Part shown: piece after piece, positions 42,072 through 51,062 of the stretch
Layout: every line of letters begins with the position of its first letter
How positions within the stretch are numbered: the first letter of the stretch is position 1
Origin: Lachnospiraceae bacterium
GTDB lineage: Bacteria > Bacillota > Clostridia > Lachnospirales > Lachnospiraceae
DNA length: 64,000 nucleotides
Reading direction: 5' to 3'
Assembly (NCBI GenBank): GCA_017394885.1
Contig: JAFPWO010000023.1
Coordinates: 62,001 to 126,000 of the forward strand
Made by a program: the position numbers and the translations under genes
The notes under the pieces: generated by a model
Database searches by the model: none
Seen by the model: the letters and a program-made list of their open reading frames with translations, nothing else
Told to the model about the DNA's origin: nothing

Positions 42072-42560
42072 TTACGACTTCTGAAATCCTCTTAACATAT
42101 CCGCGAGTTTTTTCGCGCTCTGCTCGCTTTCGGTGATGACCAGGATCGTGTCGTCGCCGGCGATCGTTCCGAGCACGCCTTCCCAGGGCAGACTGTCAAA
42201 GCCTGCGCAGACAGCATTTGCCATCCCGGTCAGCGTTTTGATCACGACCTGGTTCAGCACCTGGGCGACTGACACCACAGATGTCGCGAACAGGGTGTAA
42301 AATGCCGCCGATACCCGCTGATCCTCCGCCTCTTTCGGTTCGCTTCGATAGACGAAGTTTCCTTCACCCTGCACAGCTTTCATCAGCTTCAATTCCCTTA
42401 TGTCACGGGATACCGTGGCCTGTGTTACGTCAAATCCGATCTTCCTCAGCGCTTCCGCAAGGTCTTTCTGCGTGCCGATATCCTGTTCCCGTATCAGCTT
42501 CAGGATCGCTTCGTAGCGCACGGCTTTATTCTGATCGGCGGTCTCTTTTTTTCTGCCCAC
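42072..42560 (-). CDS. argR: Arginine repressor ArgR
   Basis: 162 residues. N-terminal winged helix (16-75) with TQKDLAEALRKIGFDVTQATVSRDIREL, and C-terminal hexamer/arginine domain (90-160) with LGTIAGDDTILVI. Start is GTG 42560 with AGGGGAA upstream. It lies 21 bases after the importer ATPase gene, so it is the last gene of the arginine-type uptake operon. Arginine-bound ArgR would bind the ARG boxes of the operon promoter and so limit its own synthesis. No arginine biosynthesis genes are in the window. Confidence 0.95.
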   Translation of the reverse strand: MGRKKETADQNKAVRYEAILKLIREQDIGTQKDLAEALRKIGFDVTQATVSRDIRELKLMKAVQGEGNFVYRSEPKEAEDQRVSAAFYTLFATSVVSVAQVLNQVVIKTLTGMANAVCAGFDSLPWEGVLGTIAGDDTILVITESEQSAKKLADMLRGFQKS

Positions 42561-42581
42561 TGCTGTTCCCCTTTTTTTCTT

Positions 42582-43343
42582 TCAGTATAGCACCTTGCTC
42601 AGGAAATCGCCAGTCCTGGGATTCTTCGGATGATTGAAAAGCTCATCCGGCGTACCGCTTTCCAGGATCTGCCCGTCGTCCATAAACAGCACGCGGTCGG
42701 ACATCTCTTTGGCAAAGCCCATTTCATGCGTCACGATCACGGACGTCATCCCGGAACGCACCAGCGACTTGATGACGTCCAGGACTTCTCCGACCATTTC
42801 CGGATCCAGTGCCGATGTCGGTTCATCGAAAAGCATTATGTCCGGATTCATGGCGAGCGCCCTGACGATCGCCAGCCGCTGTTTCTGGCCGCCGGAAAGC
42901 CGTGACGGGTGTTCATCCTGTTTGCTGAAAAGCCCGACCTTTTTCAGAAGATCATCCGCAGCCGCATCCGCTTCTTTCTGGGTCTTTTTTTTCAGCAGCA
43001 CCGGCGCCATGGTGATGTTCTGCCGGACCGTCATGTGGGGAAAAACGTTGAAATGCTGGAAGACCATCCCAAGCTTCTGCCGGTGCAGATCGATATTGAT
43101 CTTTTTGTCGGTGATCTCAACGCCTTCCACGAAGATATGTCCCGCATCCGGCGTCTCAAGAAGATTCAGGCAGCGCAGAAACGTGCTTTTTCCCCCGCCT
43201 GACGGTCCGATGATCGTGACCGCTTCGCCTTTAAAGATCGTTTCATCGATCCCCTTCAGTACGTCCAGCTTTTCTTTTCCGCCGAGAAGAAAGCTCTTTT
43301 TCAGACCTTCCGTCCTGATCATTTCTGTCTTTTTGTCAGTCAT
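42582..43343 (-). CDS. Amino-acid ABC importer ATPase (GlnQ/ArtP type)
   Basis: 253 residues. Walker [10 protein letters not shown] (46-54), Q-loop [11 protein letters not shown], signature [11 protein letters not shown], Walker [16 protein letters not shown], and switch VTHEMGFA. All are typical of polar amino-acid importers. The ATG overlaps the end of the permease gene by 8 bases. Arginine is the likely cargo because of the ARG boxes upstream and the linked argR gene. Confidence 0.95.
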   Translation of the reverse strand: MTDKKTEMIRTEGLKKSFLLGGKEKLDVLKGIDETIFKGEAVTIIGPSGGGKSTFLRCLNLLETPDAGHIFVEGVEITDKKINIDLHRQKLGMVFQHFNVFPHMTVRQNITMAPVLLKKKTQKEADAAADDLLKKVGLFSKQDEHPSRLSGGQKQRLAIVRALAMNPDIMLFDEPTSALDPEMVGEVLDVIKSLVRSGMTSVIVTHEMGFAKEMSDRVLFMDDGQILESGTPDELFNHPKNPRTGDFLSKVLY

Positions 43344-44010
43344 TGGCCTTCAACCTCTTTTCCGCTGCGCCGAGAAGCTTGCTCAGGATAAACGTCAGCA
43401 TAAAATAGATCACGGCAACGATAGTCAGGCACTCGAAGGTCAGGAAGGTATTGCCCCGGACCTTCAGGTAGGAGGTCATGATGTCTCCGACAAAGAAGGT
43501 GGAGGCAAGGGAGGTATCTTTGACGATCATGATGAACTCGTTGCCGAGCGCGGGCAGGATGTTTTTGACCGCCTGCGGGAAAACGACTTTTTTCATGGCC
43601 TGGCCGTAGGAAAGCCCCAGTGTTCGGGCCGCTTCCATCTGCCCCCTGTCGACGGCTTCGATCCCGGAACGGAAGACCTCGGAAACGTAAGCCGCCGAAT
43701 TCAGGGCCAGCGCCACCGCCACGCTGACAAAATCGGATACGTTGATCCCGATGATCTTCGGCACCAGGAAGACGCCCACGTAAAGCTGCAGCAGCATCGG
43801 CGTCCCCCGGATGACTTCCACAAACGCGACCGCGATCCAGCTGAGCGGCCGGATCTTCGACTGTCTGGCAAAGTAGATGACCAGGCCGATGGCAGAGCCG
43901 AAAAGCACGGTGATGACGGCCAGGATCAGCGTGTAGCTGACGCCGGTCACCAGGAACACGTACCAGTATTTGTCCAGGATCTTTATGATATTGGTGAAAA
44001 AACCTGTCAT
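43336..44010 (-). CDS. Amino-acid ABC importer permease (HisM/GlnP type)
   Basis: 224 residues, five helices. The family loop [29 protein letters not shown] with its EAA motif binds the ATPase, and [19 protein letters not shown] is typical of HisM-type proteins. One permease gene suggests a homodimer. It lies 40 bases after the binding-protein gene. Confidence 0.94.
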   Translation of the reverse strand: MTGFFTNIIKILDKYWYVFLVTGVSYTLILAVITVLFGSAIGLVIYFARQSKIRPLSWIAVAFVEVIRGTPMLLQLYVGVFLVPKIIGINVSDFVSVAVALALNSAAYVSEVFRSGIEAVDRGQMEAARTLGLSYGQAMKKVVFPQAVKNILPALGNEFIMIVKDTSLASTFFVGDIMTSYLKVRGNTFLTFECLTIVAVIYFMLTFILSKLLGAAEKRLKAND

Positions 44011-44050
44011 TTTATTCCCTCTTCGGGGGCCGAGCTCCCGGTCATTACCC

Positions 44051-44917
44051 TTATTGGCTCACTTCCTCGGCCGTCTCGTCCATGGCTACTTCGGTGGCAG
44101 TGTCCAGTCCTGCCAGTATCTGGGCTTCCTCGTACCATTTCGGATAATATCCGGCTTCATTTGCCTTCTTCAGCGCCTGATTGGTCAGTTCGGTCAGCTC
44201 ATCGTTTCCTTTCTTCAGGAGGATCAGATTGTTTTCTTCGGCTTCATCCACTTCAAACTGAAAACCGCTTTTGATAAGGCCGGGTACATTGCTGATGATC
44301 ACGTTGCCGTTCCCTTCCGCGACGGCAAGGGCATCGATCTGGCCGTTCCGCAGGGCTTCGATCGCCGTGTCGATACTGCCGAATTCCTTGATGATGGCAT
44401 CTTCCGGAAGCTGGCTCTGGCAGCAGCTCAACTGGAGAGAAGCAGTCTGCGCGCCTACGGTTTTTCCGGAATAATCAGAAGCTTTTGTAAGTTTGCCTTC
44501 ATTCTCCGCACTGGTAATGATGATCTGCGCGGTCTCATTCTCGCCCGCATAATAATAGTCGGAAAGATTGAAGTTTTCCGCACGTTCGGGGAGATAGGAA
44601 AAGCCGGAGATGGACATATCCACGGCGCCGGCCTGGACGGCTGCCTGGCACGCATCAAAGCCCATCGGCTTGATCTCCAGTTTCAGTTCAAATTCTTCGG
44701 CAAGGTATTTCGCCAGGAAGACGTCAAAACCGACGTACTGATCCTGACCGGTTTTTGAGGTGTCCACAAATTCCATCGGCGCGAAATCCGGGGAGAGCGC
44801 CACCGTCAGAACCCCCGGCGTGATGGTTTTGACTTTCGCCTCTGCCTGGCCGCATCCGGAAACAGCCGCAGCAAGCAGTAAGGCAGTCAATCCAATGATC
44901 AATGCATTTTTTTTCAT
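44051..44917 (-). CDS. Amino-acid ABC importer lipoprotein (solute-binding)
   Basis: 288 residues. Signal peptide with lipobox VSGC (Cys22), then the periplasmic-binding-protein family 3 fold: VALSPDFAPMEFVD, YVGFDVFLAKYLAEE, KPMGFDACQAAVQAGAVDMSISGFSYLPER. Family 3 proteins bind polar amino acids such as arginine, lysine, histidine or glutamine. ATG 44917 has GGAGGGG upstream; the longer frame would start inside the operator. A cytosolic amino acid cannot be read from sequence, but ArgR control points to arginine. Confidence 0.94.
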   Translation of the reverse strand: MKKNALIIGLTALLLAAAVSGCGQAEAKVKTITPGVLTVALSPDFAPMEFVDTSKTGQDQYVGFDVFLAKYLAEEFELKLEIKPMGFDACQAAVQAGAVDMSISGFSYLPERAENFNLSDYYYAGENETAQIIITSAENEGKLTKASDYSGKTVGAQTASLQLSCCQSQLPEDAIIKEFGSIDTAIEALRNGQIDALAVAEGNGNVIISNVPGLIKSGFQFEVDEAEENNLILLKKGNDELTELTNQALKKANEAGYYPKWYEEAQILAGLDTATEVAMDETAEEVSQ

Positions 44918-44983
44918 AATGATCCCCTCCTTTTCCATCTCTGTCTCACTGTATTTCATGCCATTTGAAACATGGCTGCTTGC

Positions 44984-45012
44984 ATTATAATGCATAAAAA
45001 TACATTTTGCAA
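44984..45012 (-). promoter_or_regulatory. Promoter of the arginine-type importer operon
   Basis: Minus strand: TTGCAA (45012-45007), 17-base spacer, perfect TATAAT (44989-44984). Confidence 0.85.
44989..45006. promoter_or_regulatory. ARG box 1 (ArgR operator)
   Basis: 18-bp near-palindrome with half-sites AATGCAT and ATACATT around AAAA, close to the ARG box consensus. It fills the spacer between the -35 and -10 boxes, so bound ArgR must block RNA polymerase. Confidence 0.8.
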
Positions 45013-45019
45013 TAGGTGA

Positions 45020-45037
45020 ATTGCAAAAAATTACATT
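45020..45037. promoter_or_regulatory. ARG box 2 (weaker)
   Basis: ATTGCAA-AAAA-TTACATT, five of seven positions symmetrical. Its centre is 31 bp, about three helical turns, from that of box 1, which would allow one ArgR hexamer to bind both. Confidence 0.6.
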
Positions 45038-45071
45038 AATTATGATCCCTTTCGGAGAGCCGGATGATTCG

Positions 45072-45100
45072 TTGAAGCGGCTGCCGCAATATGTTATACT
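45072..45100 (+). promoter_or_regulatory. Promoter of the lipoprotein gene
   Basis: TTGAAG at 45072-45077, 17-base spacer, TATACT at 45095-45100. Confidence 0.7.
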
Positions 45101-45175
45101 GTATCCGACCTCTTCGGAGGTACCGATGCGCCGGAATCGCAGAACATAGAATATACAGATTCTGAGAGGCTTCTT

Positions 45176-45685
45176 ATGAAAAAGATGCGGCTTGCCATCT
45201 TGCTCGGTCTGCTTATCCTGAGTCTTTCAGGATGTGCAAAAACATATCGGGGAACAGGTGAACTCATTGCAAAAGCAAGAGAAGAGCTTCCGGTCCCGGA
45301 AGCAGAGACTGCCGATGTCCGGTATGCCGGGATGTGCGCGCAGGATGACCGCGCCGTCGCATGGTTTATTTACGGCGGCGGGGACCGGAAATACGGTTAC
45401 CTGCCGATGGAAATAAAAGTCAAAGGGCAGCGGTCGGCAAAATATAAATTTGTGAAAATCCTTCAGCCTGTCACGGGTGAATGCGAGGACATAGCGGCTG
45501 TCAACTGGAACCAGGGATGTGCTTTCCTTATCAATAATCCGGACTGCGCGGCGGTACGGATCACAGATGAAAACGGTACGTATGAAGAGAAAATCTCACA
45601 CGATGCGTATCCGTATGTGTTTTATCATTCTCCGCTTCCGTCAGCCTATGTTTTCCTGGATGCGGACGGAAATGAACTGCCGTGA
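45176..45685 (+). CDS. Small lipoprotein of unknown function
   Basis: 169 residues. Signal peptide with lipobox LSGC (Cys20), then a beta-rich domain with two further Cys pairs of candidates (around residues 59 and 102-125). No family recognised. It has its own promoter and starts 258 bases from the divergent importer operon. GAGAGG lies upstream of the ATG. The next gene starts 39 bases later. Confidence 0.8.
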   Translation: MKKMRLAILLGLLILSLSGCAKTYRGTGELIAKAREELPVPEAETADVRYAGMCAQDDRAVAWFIYGGGDRKYGYLPMEIKVKGQRSAKYKFVKILQPVTGECEDIAAVNWNQGCAFLINNPDCAAVRITDENGTYEEKISHDAYPYVFYHSPLPSAYVFLDADGNELP

Positions 45686-45724
45686 CCGCCGCGGCCTGTG
45701 AAATACCCATGAAAGGAGAACGCC

Positions 45725-46126
45725 ATGGCGAAATACGAACTTGCGCTGCAGACCGATTTTGATGAATTTGTTGAGGAGATCAAAGAGGGCGTCGTCCAAA
45801 GAAGCAGGACGATCTCTCTGGAAGAGGAAACGGAGCTCACGGCAGGAGACGCCCGGATCCACGTTGCTGCCTATGAGCGCTACGCCTATACGGGCCAAAA
45901 CCGCTCGAGCCTGAATCTCACTTTTGTCGGTCATGACGGGATCGTCCGCCTCATCGGGATCGCGACCGGCGGCAGCCAGGCCATGTTCTTTAAGGTCAAC
46001 ACCTGGAGCGAGCGGGCCTTCCTGGAAACGCTGGAATATGCGGCGAACGACTACATGCGGGACCATGATCTGAAGCCGCTGGACGAATATGACGAAGATG
46101 ATGAAAACGAGTATGAAGGGGAATAA
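45725..46126 (+). CDS. Small acidic protein, DUF6054-like
   Basis: 133 residues, no signal or membrane segment. KYELALQTDFDEFVEEIKEGVV at the start, then a beta sandwich (VAAYERYAYTGQNRSSLNLTFVG, IGIATGGSQAMFFKVNTWSE), with a very acidic tail (DEYDEDDENEYEGE). The middle part resembles what I remember of the DUF6054 family; function unknown. AAAGGAG lies before the ATG. The dipeptidase gene follows after 3 bases, so they are co-translated. Confidence 0.78.
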   Translation: MAKYELALQTDFDEFVEEIKEGVVQRSRTISLEEETELTAGDARIHVAAYERYAYTGQNRSSLNLTFVGHDGIVRLIGIATGGSQAMFFKVNTWSERAFLETLEYAANDYMRDHDLKPLDEYDEDDENEYEGE

Positions 46127-46129
46127 GCC

Positions 46130-47113
46130 ATGAATGCTCTTTATCCTTATATCGACCTGCACTGCGATACGCTGCTTCGGGCGTGGCTGCAGGGAAAGCC
46201 CACGCTGGTTGAACTGACCGATACCATGACGGATCTGAAGAAGCTGCGCGCCGGCGGATGCCTGGCGCAGTGCTTCGCGATTTTCCTGCGCTCGATCGAT
46301 TATATAGCAAAAGCGAATGACTATCCCGGCGATGAGATCTATATCTCCGATCTCCACCGGATCTTCGTGCAGACGGAGAAGGAGCACGGCGCCTTCTTTG
46401 CCCGCGTCGAAAGCGCGGAGGATCTGGAAGCGCTTCGCGCCTCCGGTAAAGTGGGCGGGATCCTCACGATGGAGGACGGCCGCGCCGTGCAGGGCCGCAT
46501 GGAGAATATCAAACGCTTTTACGACATGGGCGTCCGTATTCTGGCGCTTCTCTGGAATCATGCGAACTGCTTCGGCGCGCCGAATTCGCGGGATCCGGCG
46601 GTCATGAACACCGGGCTGACGGATTTCGGCAAAGAGGCTGTTCCGTACATGGAATATCTCGGGATGGGGATCGATGTGTCCCACCTTTCTGACGGCGGCT
46701 TCTGGGATGTCGCACAGCTGGCAAAGAAGCCGTTCTTCGCGACCCATTCCAACTGCCGGGCGCTGAATCCGCATCCGCGCAGCATGACCGATGAGATGAT
46801 CCGCGCGCTGGCCGACAAAGGCGGCGTGATGGGGATCAACTTCTGCCCCGAATTCCTGACAAAGGACATCACGCGCACCGATGCGAAGATCGACGGCATC
46901 GCCGCGCAGCTGCGTCACCGCATCAACGTGGGCGGCCTGGAATGCGCAGCCGTCGGAACGGATTTTGACGGGATCGAGGGAGAACTGGAGATCCCGGACG
47001 CCTCCCATATGCCGCGCCTGTTCGAAGAACTGGCGAAGAGGGGCTTTACCGCGGACGAGCTGGAGCATATCGCGTATCGCAATACAGAGCGGGTTTTGAA
47101 AGAAATCCTGTAA
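46130..47113 (+). CDS. Membrane dipeptidase (peptidase M19)
   Basis: 327 residues. Zinc ligands in DLHCDTLL (His11, Asp13), the ALLWNHANCFG and DVSHLSDGGFWD regions, HSNCRALNPHPRSMTDEMIRA, and GTDFDGI near the end. Members cleave dipeptides, including D-amino-acid ones. No signal peptide, so it should act in the cytosol despite the family name. Starts 3 bases after the acidic protein gene. Confidence 0.93.
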   Translation: MNALYPYIDLHCDTLLRAWLQGKPTLVELTDTMTDLKKLRAGGCLAQCFAIFLRSIDYIAKANDYPGDEIYISDLHRIFVQTEKEHGAFFARVESAEDLEALRASGKVGGILTMEDGRAVQGRMENIKRFYDMGVRILALLWNHANCFGAPNSRDPAVMNTGLTDFGKEAVPYMEYLGMGIDVSHLSDGGFWDVAQLAKKPFFATHSNCRALNPHPRSMTDEMIRALADKGGVMGINFCPEFLTKDITRTDAKIDGIAAQLRHRINVGGLECAAVGTDFDGIEGELEIPDASHMPRLFEELAKRGFTADELEHIAYRNTERVLKEIL

Positions 47114-47160
47114 AGGAAGACCCGGCCGGCCACGGCGGAGCGCAAAGAAAAGAGTGAGCT

Positions 47161-47997
47161 ATGAGAAGAGAAGAAACAGAAGCCGTTCGTACGCATTATA
47201 ACGCCGATCCGCAAAAAGAATGGGACCGTCTGCAGAAAAAACATCCGTACGAAAAGTATATCACGACCCACATGATGGACCGGTATATGAAGCCGGGCGA
47301 TACCATTCTTGATATCGGCGGCGGGCCGGGGCAGTATTCCGTGCACTATGCCAGACAGGGGCACGCCGTTACGCTGCTGGATCTGAGCGAGGAAAACGTA
47401 CGCTTCGCGAAGAAGAAAGCGCGGCAGTACGGCGTTAAAATTACGGCGCTGCCGGGAAATGCGCTGGACCTCTCCGGATTTGCGGACGGATCCTTTGACG
47501 CGGTGTTCCTGATGGGGCCGCTCTATCATCTGATGGAAGAGGAGAGCCGGCTGCAGGCGCTTCATGAAGCGGCGCGCGTCCTCAAACCGGGCGGATATCT
47601 GTTCAGCAGTTTTATCCTGATGTTCGGCGGCGTGATCTACGGGCTGCGCGAGCTGCGGGAATCGATCCTCTGGCCCGAAGAGCAGCCGCTTTACGATATC
47701 GCGGCGAGAGAGGAAAGCCTTGCTTTCCATGCCTTCACCTATGCGTACATGACCACGGTCCGGGATGCGAAAAAGCTCTTGGCTGCCGTCCCGGGTCTGC
47801 ATACGGAAACGGTTTTCGGACAGGAGGGGATTCTGGCTCCGTACAGGAACGTCCTGAGCGCAAGTCCCGCAAAGGTAAGGACGGCCTGGTATGCGTATGC
47901 GCTGCGCTTCTGTGAAAAAGAAGAGTATCTGACGCATGCGGAACACCTGATGATCGTGTCGAAAAAAGAATCGTTTTTTTCGGACACAGAGAGATGA
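47161..47997 (+). CDS. Class I SAM-dependent methyltransferase
   Basis: 278 residues. Motif I ILDIGGGPGQYSVHYA (49-64), acidic residue in VTLLDLSEENV, and DAVFLMGPLYHLMEE as motif IV. Methyltransf_11/25-type fold. Substrate unknown. AAAGAGTGAG precedes the ATG. Confidence 0.9.
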   Translation: MRREETEAVRTHYNADPQKEWDRLQKKHPYEKYITTHMMDRYMKPGDTILDIGGGPGQYSVHYARQGHAVTLLDLSEENVRFAKKKARQYGVKITALPGNALDLSGFADGSFDAVFLMGPLYHLMEEESRLQALHEAARVLKPGGYLFSSFILMFGGVIYGLRELRESILWPEEQPLYDIAAREESLAFHAFTYAYMTTVRDAKKLLAAVPGLHTETVFGQEGILAPYRNVLSASPAKVRTAWYAYALRFCEKEEYLTHAEHLMIVSKKESFFSDTER

Positions 47998-48046
47998 AAC
48001 AGATCTTTGAATATGGAGTTATTTCTGTGAGTAAAGGAGAAGCGGT

Positions 48047-48274
48047 ATGAAAAAGGTCCTTTTCATTCTTGGTCTGTCGCTGCTGGCCGCCGCCCTGATC
48101 AGCTTCGGAATCAGTCTGTGGTTCCACCATATGGGCGGTTCCGTTCTGGACGGAACCGCGTCTCTCTATGCCAGATTGTTCAGACGGCAGCAGTTCTTCC
48201 TATGGCTGGGGATCGGTTTATCGGTATCCGGGGCGGCCTTGTTCGGGATCAGCCTCCTGATGCAAAAACACTAG
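48047..48274 (+). CDS. Small membrane protein, two helices
   Basis: 75 residues. Helices at about 4-24 and 48-69 with a basic loop (ARLFRRQQ) between. TAAAGGAG 7 bases before the ATG supports expression. No family recognised. 49 bases after the methyltransferase gene; convergent with the M48 protease gene. Confidence 0.72.
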   Translation: MKKVLFILGLSLLAAALISFGISLWFHHMGGSVLDGTASLYARLFRRQQFFLWLGIGLSVSGAALFGISLLMQKH

Positions 48275-48290
48275 GAAGCCCGAAAAGATA

Positions 48291-49511
48291 TTATTCCGCA
48301 TTCTTCCGCAGCGCTTCGATCCTCTGCGCGGTGGTCGGGTGCGAATAGGTCAGGGCGACCAGGAGCGGAGAAGGCGCCACGTCCGAGAAGTTTTCCCGCG
48401 TCAGTTTTTTGAGGCCGGAGATCAGCGCTTCGCCGCAGCCTTCCTTCGCTGCGTGCGCATCCGCCCGGTATTCCGCCCGGCGGGAGAAAGCATTGGTCAC
48501 AAGCCCGAAGAGCGGCATAAACAGCGCGAATTCCACGCTCATGATCAGGATCAGGGCAAAGCCGTAATTGATCCGGTCAAAGCCGAAGACTTCAAATATC
48601 GCGGGCGTGCGGAGGGTCAGCCACGCGAGCAGCCCGATGATCAGCATCTGGATAAAGGTCAGGAACTGGTTCCGCAGGGTATCCTTATGCAGGCCGTGCC
48701 CCAGCTCGTGGGCAAAAACGGCGCAGATCTCATCATCCGTCATTTTTTCCAGAAGGGTATCGTAAAGCACGATCGTCTTCATCTTCCCGAAGCCCGCAAA
48801 GTAGGCGTTGGATTTGCTGGAACGGCGGGAGGCGTCCATGACGTTGATCGCGCGGACCTTATAGCCGTTCTTTTCGAGAAGGGCCGTGAGCCGCTCCCGC
48901 AGTTCTCCGTCCGGAAGCGGGGTAAACTTGTTGAAGATCTTGCTGAAGAACGGATACAGGAAGGTGAAAAAGAGGATGAAGGCCATCATGACGCCCGCGA
49001 ACACCAGAATGAGCCAGTCTCCGAACTGCCTGTGCAGGCCCATCAGCGCGCTGCCGATCCCGGTGATCAGGCCCAGCTGAAGGATAAACTGCTTGACCGT
49101 ATCGACCGCGAACGTTTTTTTCGTCGTCCGGTTGAACCCGTATTTTTCCTCGATCACCATGGTGTCGCGGTAGGCGAACGGCAGCGTGATAAGGGAAGCC
49201 AGCGTGTTTAAAAGGACGACGGCGAACATCTGATGCCAGTCATCCTCCGCAAACAGGCCCGCGAAGGCCGCGTAGGCGTTGAAGAGGAACAGCAGCAGAT
49301 CGGCCAGAAAAGAGACGGCCAGCTGTCCGTAGTTCAGCCGGCACTTCTCGGCGCTGTAAGCCTGCCGTCGGGCATAGCTTTCGGCGTCATAGACGTCTGC
49401 GACGCAGTCCGGAATCGGATTTTTCGCGGAGCTGAGCCGCAGCCGGTTCAGAAACAGTTCATACAAAAAGACCAGTGTGAGGGCGCCGATCACAGCGAGC
49501 CGGATTATCAT
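48291..49511 (-). CDS. M48-family zinc metalloprotease (Ste24/HtpX-like)
   Basis: 406 residues. HELGH zinc motif with His268 in AVFAHELGHGLHK, downstream Glu in SVEFALF-like helix region, and about seven helices, the layout of CAAX protease Ste24. GGAGGAG lies before the ATG. It is divergent from the radical SAM gene, with promoters back to back. It could process membrane proteins, perhaps the neighbour at 51.1 kb, but this is only inferred from position. Confidence 0.92.
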   Translation of the reverse strand: MIIRLAVIGALTLVFLYELFLNRLRLSSAKNPIPDCVADVYDAESYARRQAYSAEKCRLNYGQLAVSFLADLLLFLFNAYAAFAGLFAEDDWHQMFAVVLLNTLASLITLPFAYRDTMVIEEKYGFNRTTKKTFAVDTVKQFILQLGLITGIGSALMGLHRQFGDWLILVFAGVMMAFILFFTFLYPFFSKIFNKFTPLPDGELRERLTALLEKNGYKVRAINVMDASRRSSKSNAYFAGFGKMKTIVLYDTLLEKMTDDEICAVFAHELGHGLHKDTLRNQFLTFIQMLIIGLLAWLTLRTPAIFEVFGFDRINYGFALILIMSVEFALFMPLFGLVTNAFSRRAEYRADAHAAKEGCGEALISGLKKLTRENFSDVAPSPLLVALTYSHPTTAQRIEALRKNAE

Positions 49512-49598
49512 CGTTTTCTCCTCCTGCCATACCCTAAAGTTGCTGTGTCTGTTATAGCATATCTGCCGCGGGAAGCAAAGAGGCGGCCATACAAACGG

Positions 49599-49627
49599 TG
49601 GACACGGTCTGAGAATTCCTATATAAT
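49599..49627 (+). promoter_or_regulatory. Promoter of the radical SAM operon
   Basis: TGGACA at 49599-49604, 17-base spacer, perfect TATAAT at 49622-49627. Confidence 0.82.
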
Positions 49628-49664
49628 AGGATCAAATCCAAGTATACGATTCAGGGGGGCCACT

Positions 49665-51062
49665 ATGATTCCCATACCGAAACTGTTCCGAAAGACGAAA
49701 ACGGTCCGGCGGATCCAGGCGTATATGGACTCCACCTTCAACGAAGTCCTGCACACGACGCTGAATCCGGACGGGCCCGGCGCGATCCGCGTCCATCTGA
49801 TCCCGCCGAAGAAGGAAGAGAACGCGTTAAATCCGAGTATTGCGATCGTAAACGGTACCGATATCGTGCCGCTCAATTTCGCCTACGCCGTCATTTTGGC
49901 CGAGATGATCCGGGAAGCGAACCGCTACGACGGGAAGGAGATCGGGGAAGCGCAGGTGCAGGACATCCTGAACAATACGGCCGATACCGTGAAGCAGATC
50001 ATTCCGATCTTCTCCAAAAAGCGCATTCAGAATGACATCGTGCAGATCTATACGACGATGAAGCAGATCGCGTACCGCGAGGAAGTGACGACGGATATCC
50101 ACTACATGAGCATCGGCGAGTATGCGGAGTACATGAACGCGCCGCACCGCATGGACGTGATGGTGAGCGCGATGACGAAGAACGGGGCCTGGCACTGCAA
50201 TCAGAAGTGCGTGCACTGCTACGCCGCAGGGCAGGTCCATTCGGATGAGCCGGAGCTTTCAACCGAAGAGTGGAAGAAGATCCTTGATAAGTGCCGCGAG
50301 GCCGGCATTCCGCAGGTGACCTTTACCGGCGGCGAGCCGACCATGCGGGAGGACCTCTTCGAGCTGATCCGCTATGCGCGCTGGTTCATCTCGCGCCTCA
50401 ATACGAACGGGATCAGGCTGACCCCGGAGTACTGCAGAAAGCTGCACGAGGCGGAACTGGACAGCGTTCAGGTCACGTTTTATTCGAGTGATCCCGATGT
50501 GCACAACAAGCTGGTCGGGGCCGCCCGCTTTGCCGAAACGGCTGCGGGTATCGACAATGCGCTGGCGGAAGGGCTTTCCGTCAGCATCAATACCCCGCTG
50601 TGCACGCTGAACCAGGATTATGTGAAGACCCTGGAATATTTGCATGAGCGAGGCGTCATCTATGTCACCTGTTCCGGCCTGATCACGACCGGCAATGCGG
50701 CCGGGGAGGCTTCCGAACGGCTGCAGCTGACCGGGGAGGAGCTGGAGAAGGTCCTGCGGGATGCGGTCGCTTACTGCCATGCGAACGGCATGGAGATCGC
50801 CTTCACCTCGCCCGGCTGGATCCAGCAGGAAGTCTTCGAAGAACTGAACATCCCGTCCCCGTCCTGCGGCGCCTGCCTTTCGAACATGGCGGTCACGCCC
50901 GGCGGGAACGTTGTGCCCTGCCAGAGCTGGCTCTCCGACGCGCCGCTCGGAAACATGCTGACCGATGACTGGGCTTCGATCTGGAACAGTCCCGCCTGCC
51001 TGGAACGCAGGAATTACTCGTCCGATATGACGGGCGAGTGTCCGTTACGGAGGTACTGCTGA
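49665..51062 (+). CDS. Radical SAM/SPASM-type enzyme, candidate Cys-tail maturase
   Basis: 465 residues. An N-terminal region of about 170 residues that I do not recognise leads to the radical SAM core: C178-x3-C182-x2-C185 in CNQKCVHCYAAG, FTGGEPTMREDLFEL, and LNTNGIRLTP. The C-terminal part has a SPASM-like Cys set: CGACLSNMAVTPGGNVVPC, GNMLTDDWASIWNSP, then C-x5-C close to the end. SPASM enzymes bind extra 4Fe-4S clusters and usually modify peptides or proteins. ATG 49665 has GGGGGG upstream and its own promoter; the frame is open from 49233 but that part lies antisense to the M48 gene. Its TGA overlaps the next ATG by one base, which ties it to the Cys-tail protein. Confidence 0.9.
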   Translation: MIPIPKLFRKTKTVRRIQAYMDSTFNEVLHTTLNPDGPGAIRVHLIPPKKEENALNPSIAIVNGTDIVPLNFAYAVILAEMIREANRYDGKEIGEAQVQDILNNTADTVKQIIPIFSKKRIQNDIVQIYTTMKQIAYREEVTTDIHYMSIGEYAEYMNAPHRMDVMVSAMTKNGAWHCNQKCVHCYAAGQVHSDEPELSTEEWKKILDKCREAGIPQVTFTGGEPTMREDLFELIRYARWFISRLNTNGIRLTPEYCRKLHEAELDSVQVTFYSSDPDVHNKLVGAARFAETAAGIDNALAEGLSVSINTPLCTLNQDYVKTLEYLHERGVIYVTCSGLITTGNAAGEASERLQLTGEELEKVLRDAVAYCHANGMEIAFTSPGWIQQEVFEELNIPSPSCGACLSNMAVTPGGNVVPCQSWLSDAPLGNMLTDDWASIWNSPACLERRNYSSDMTGECPLRRYC

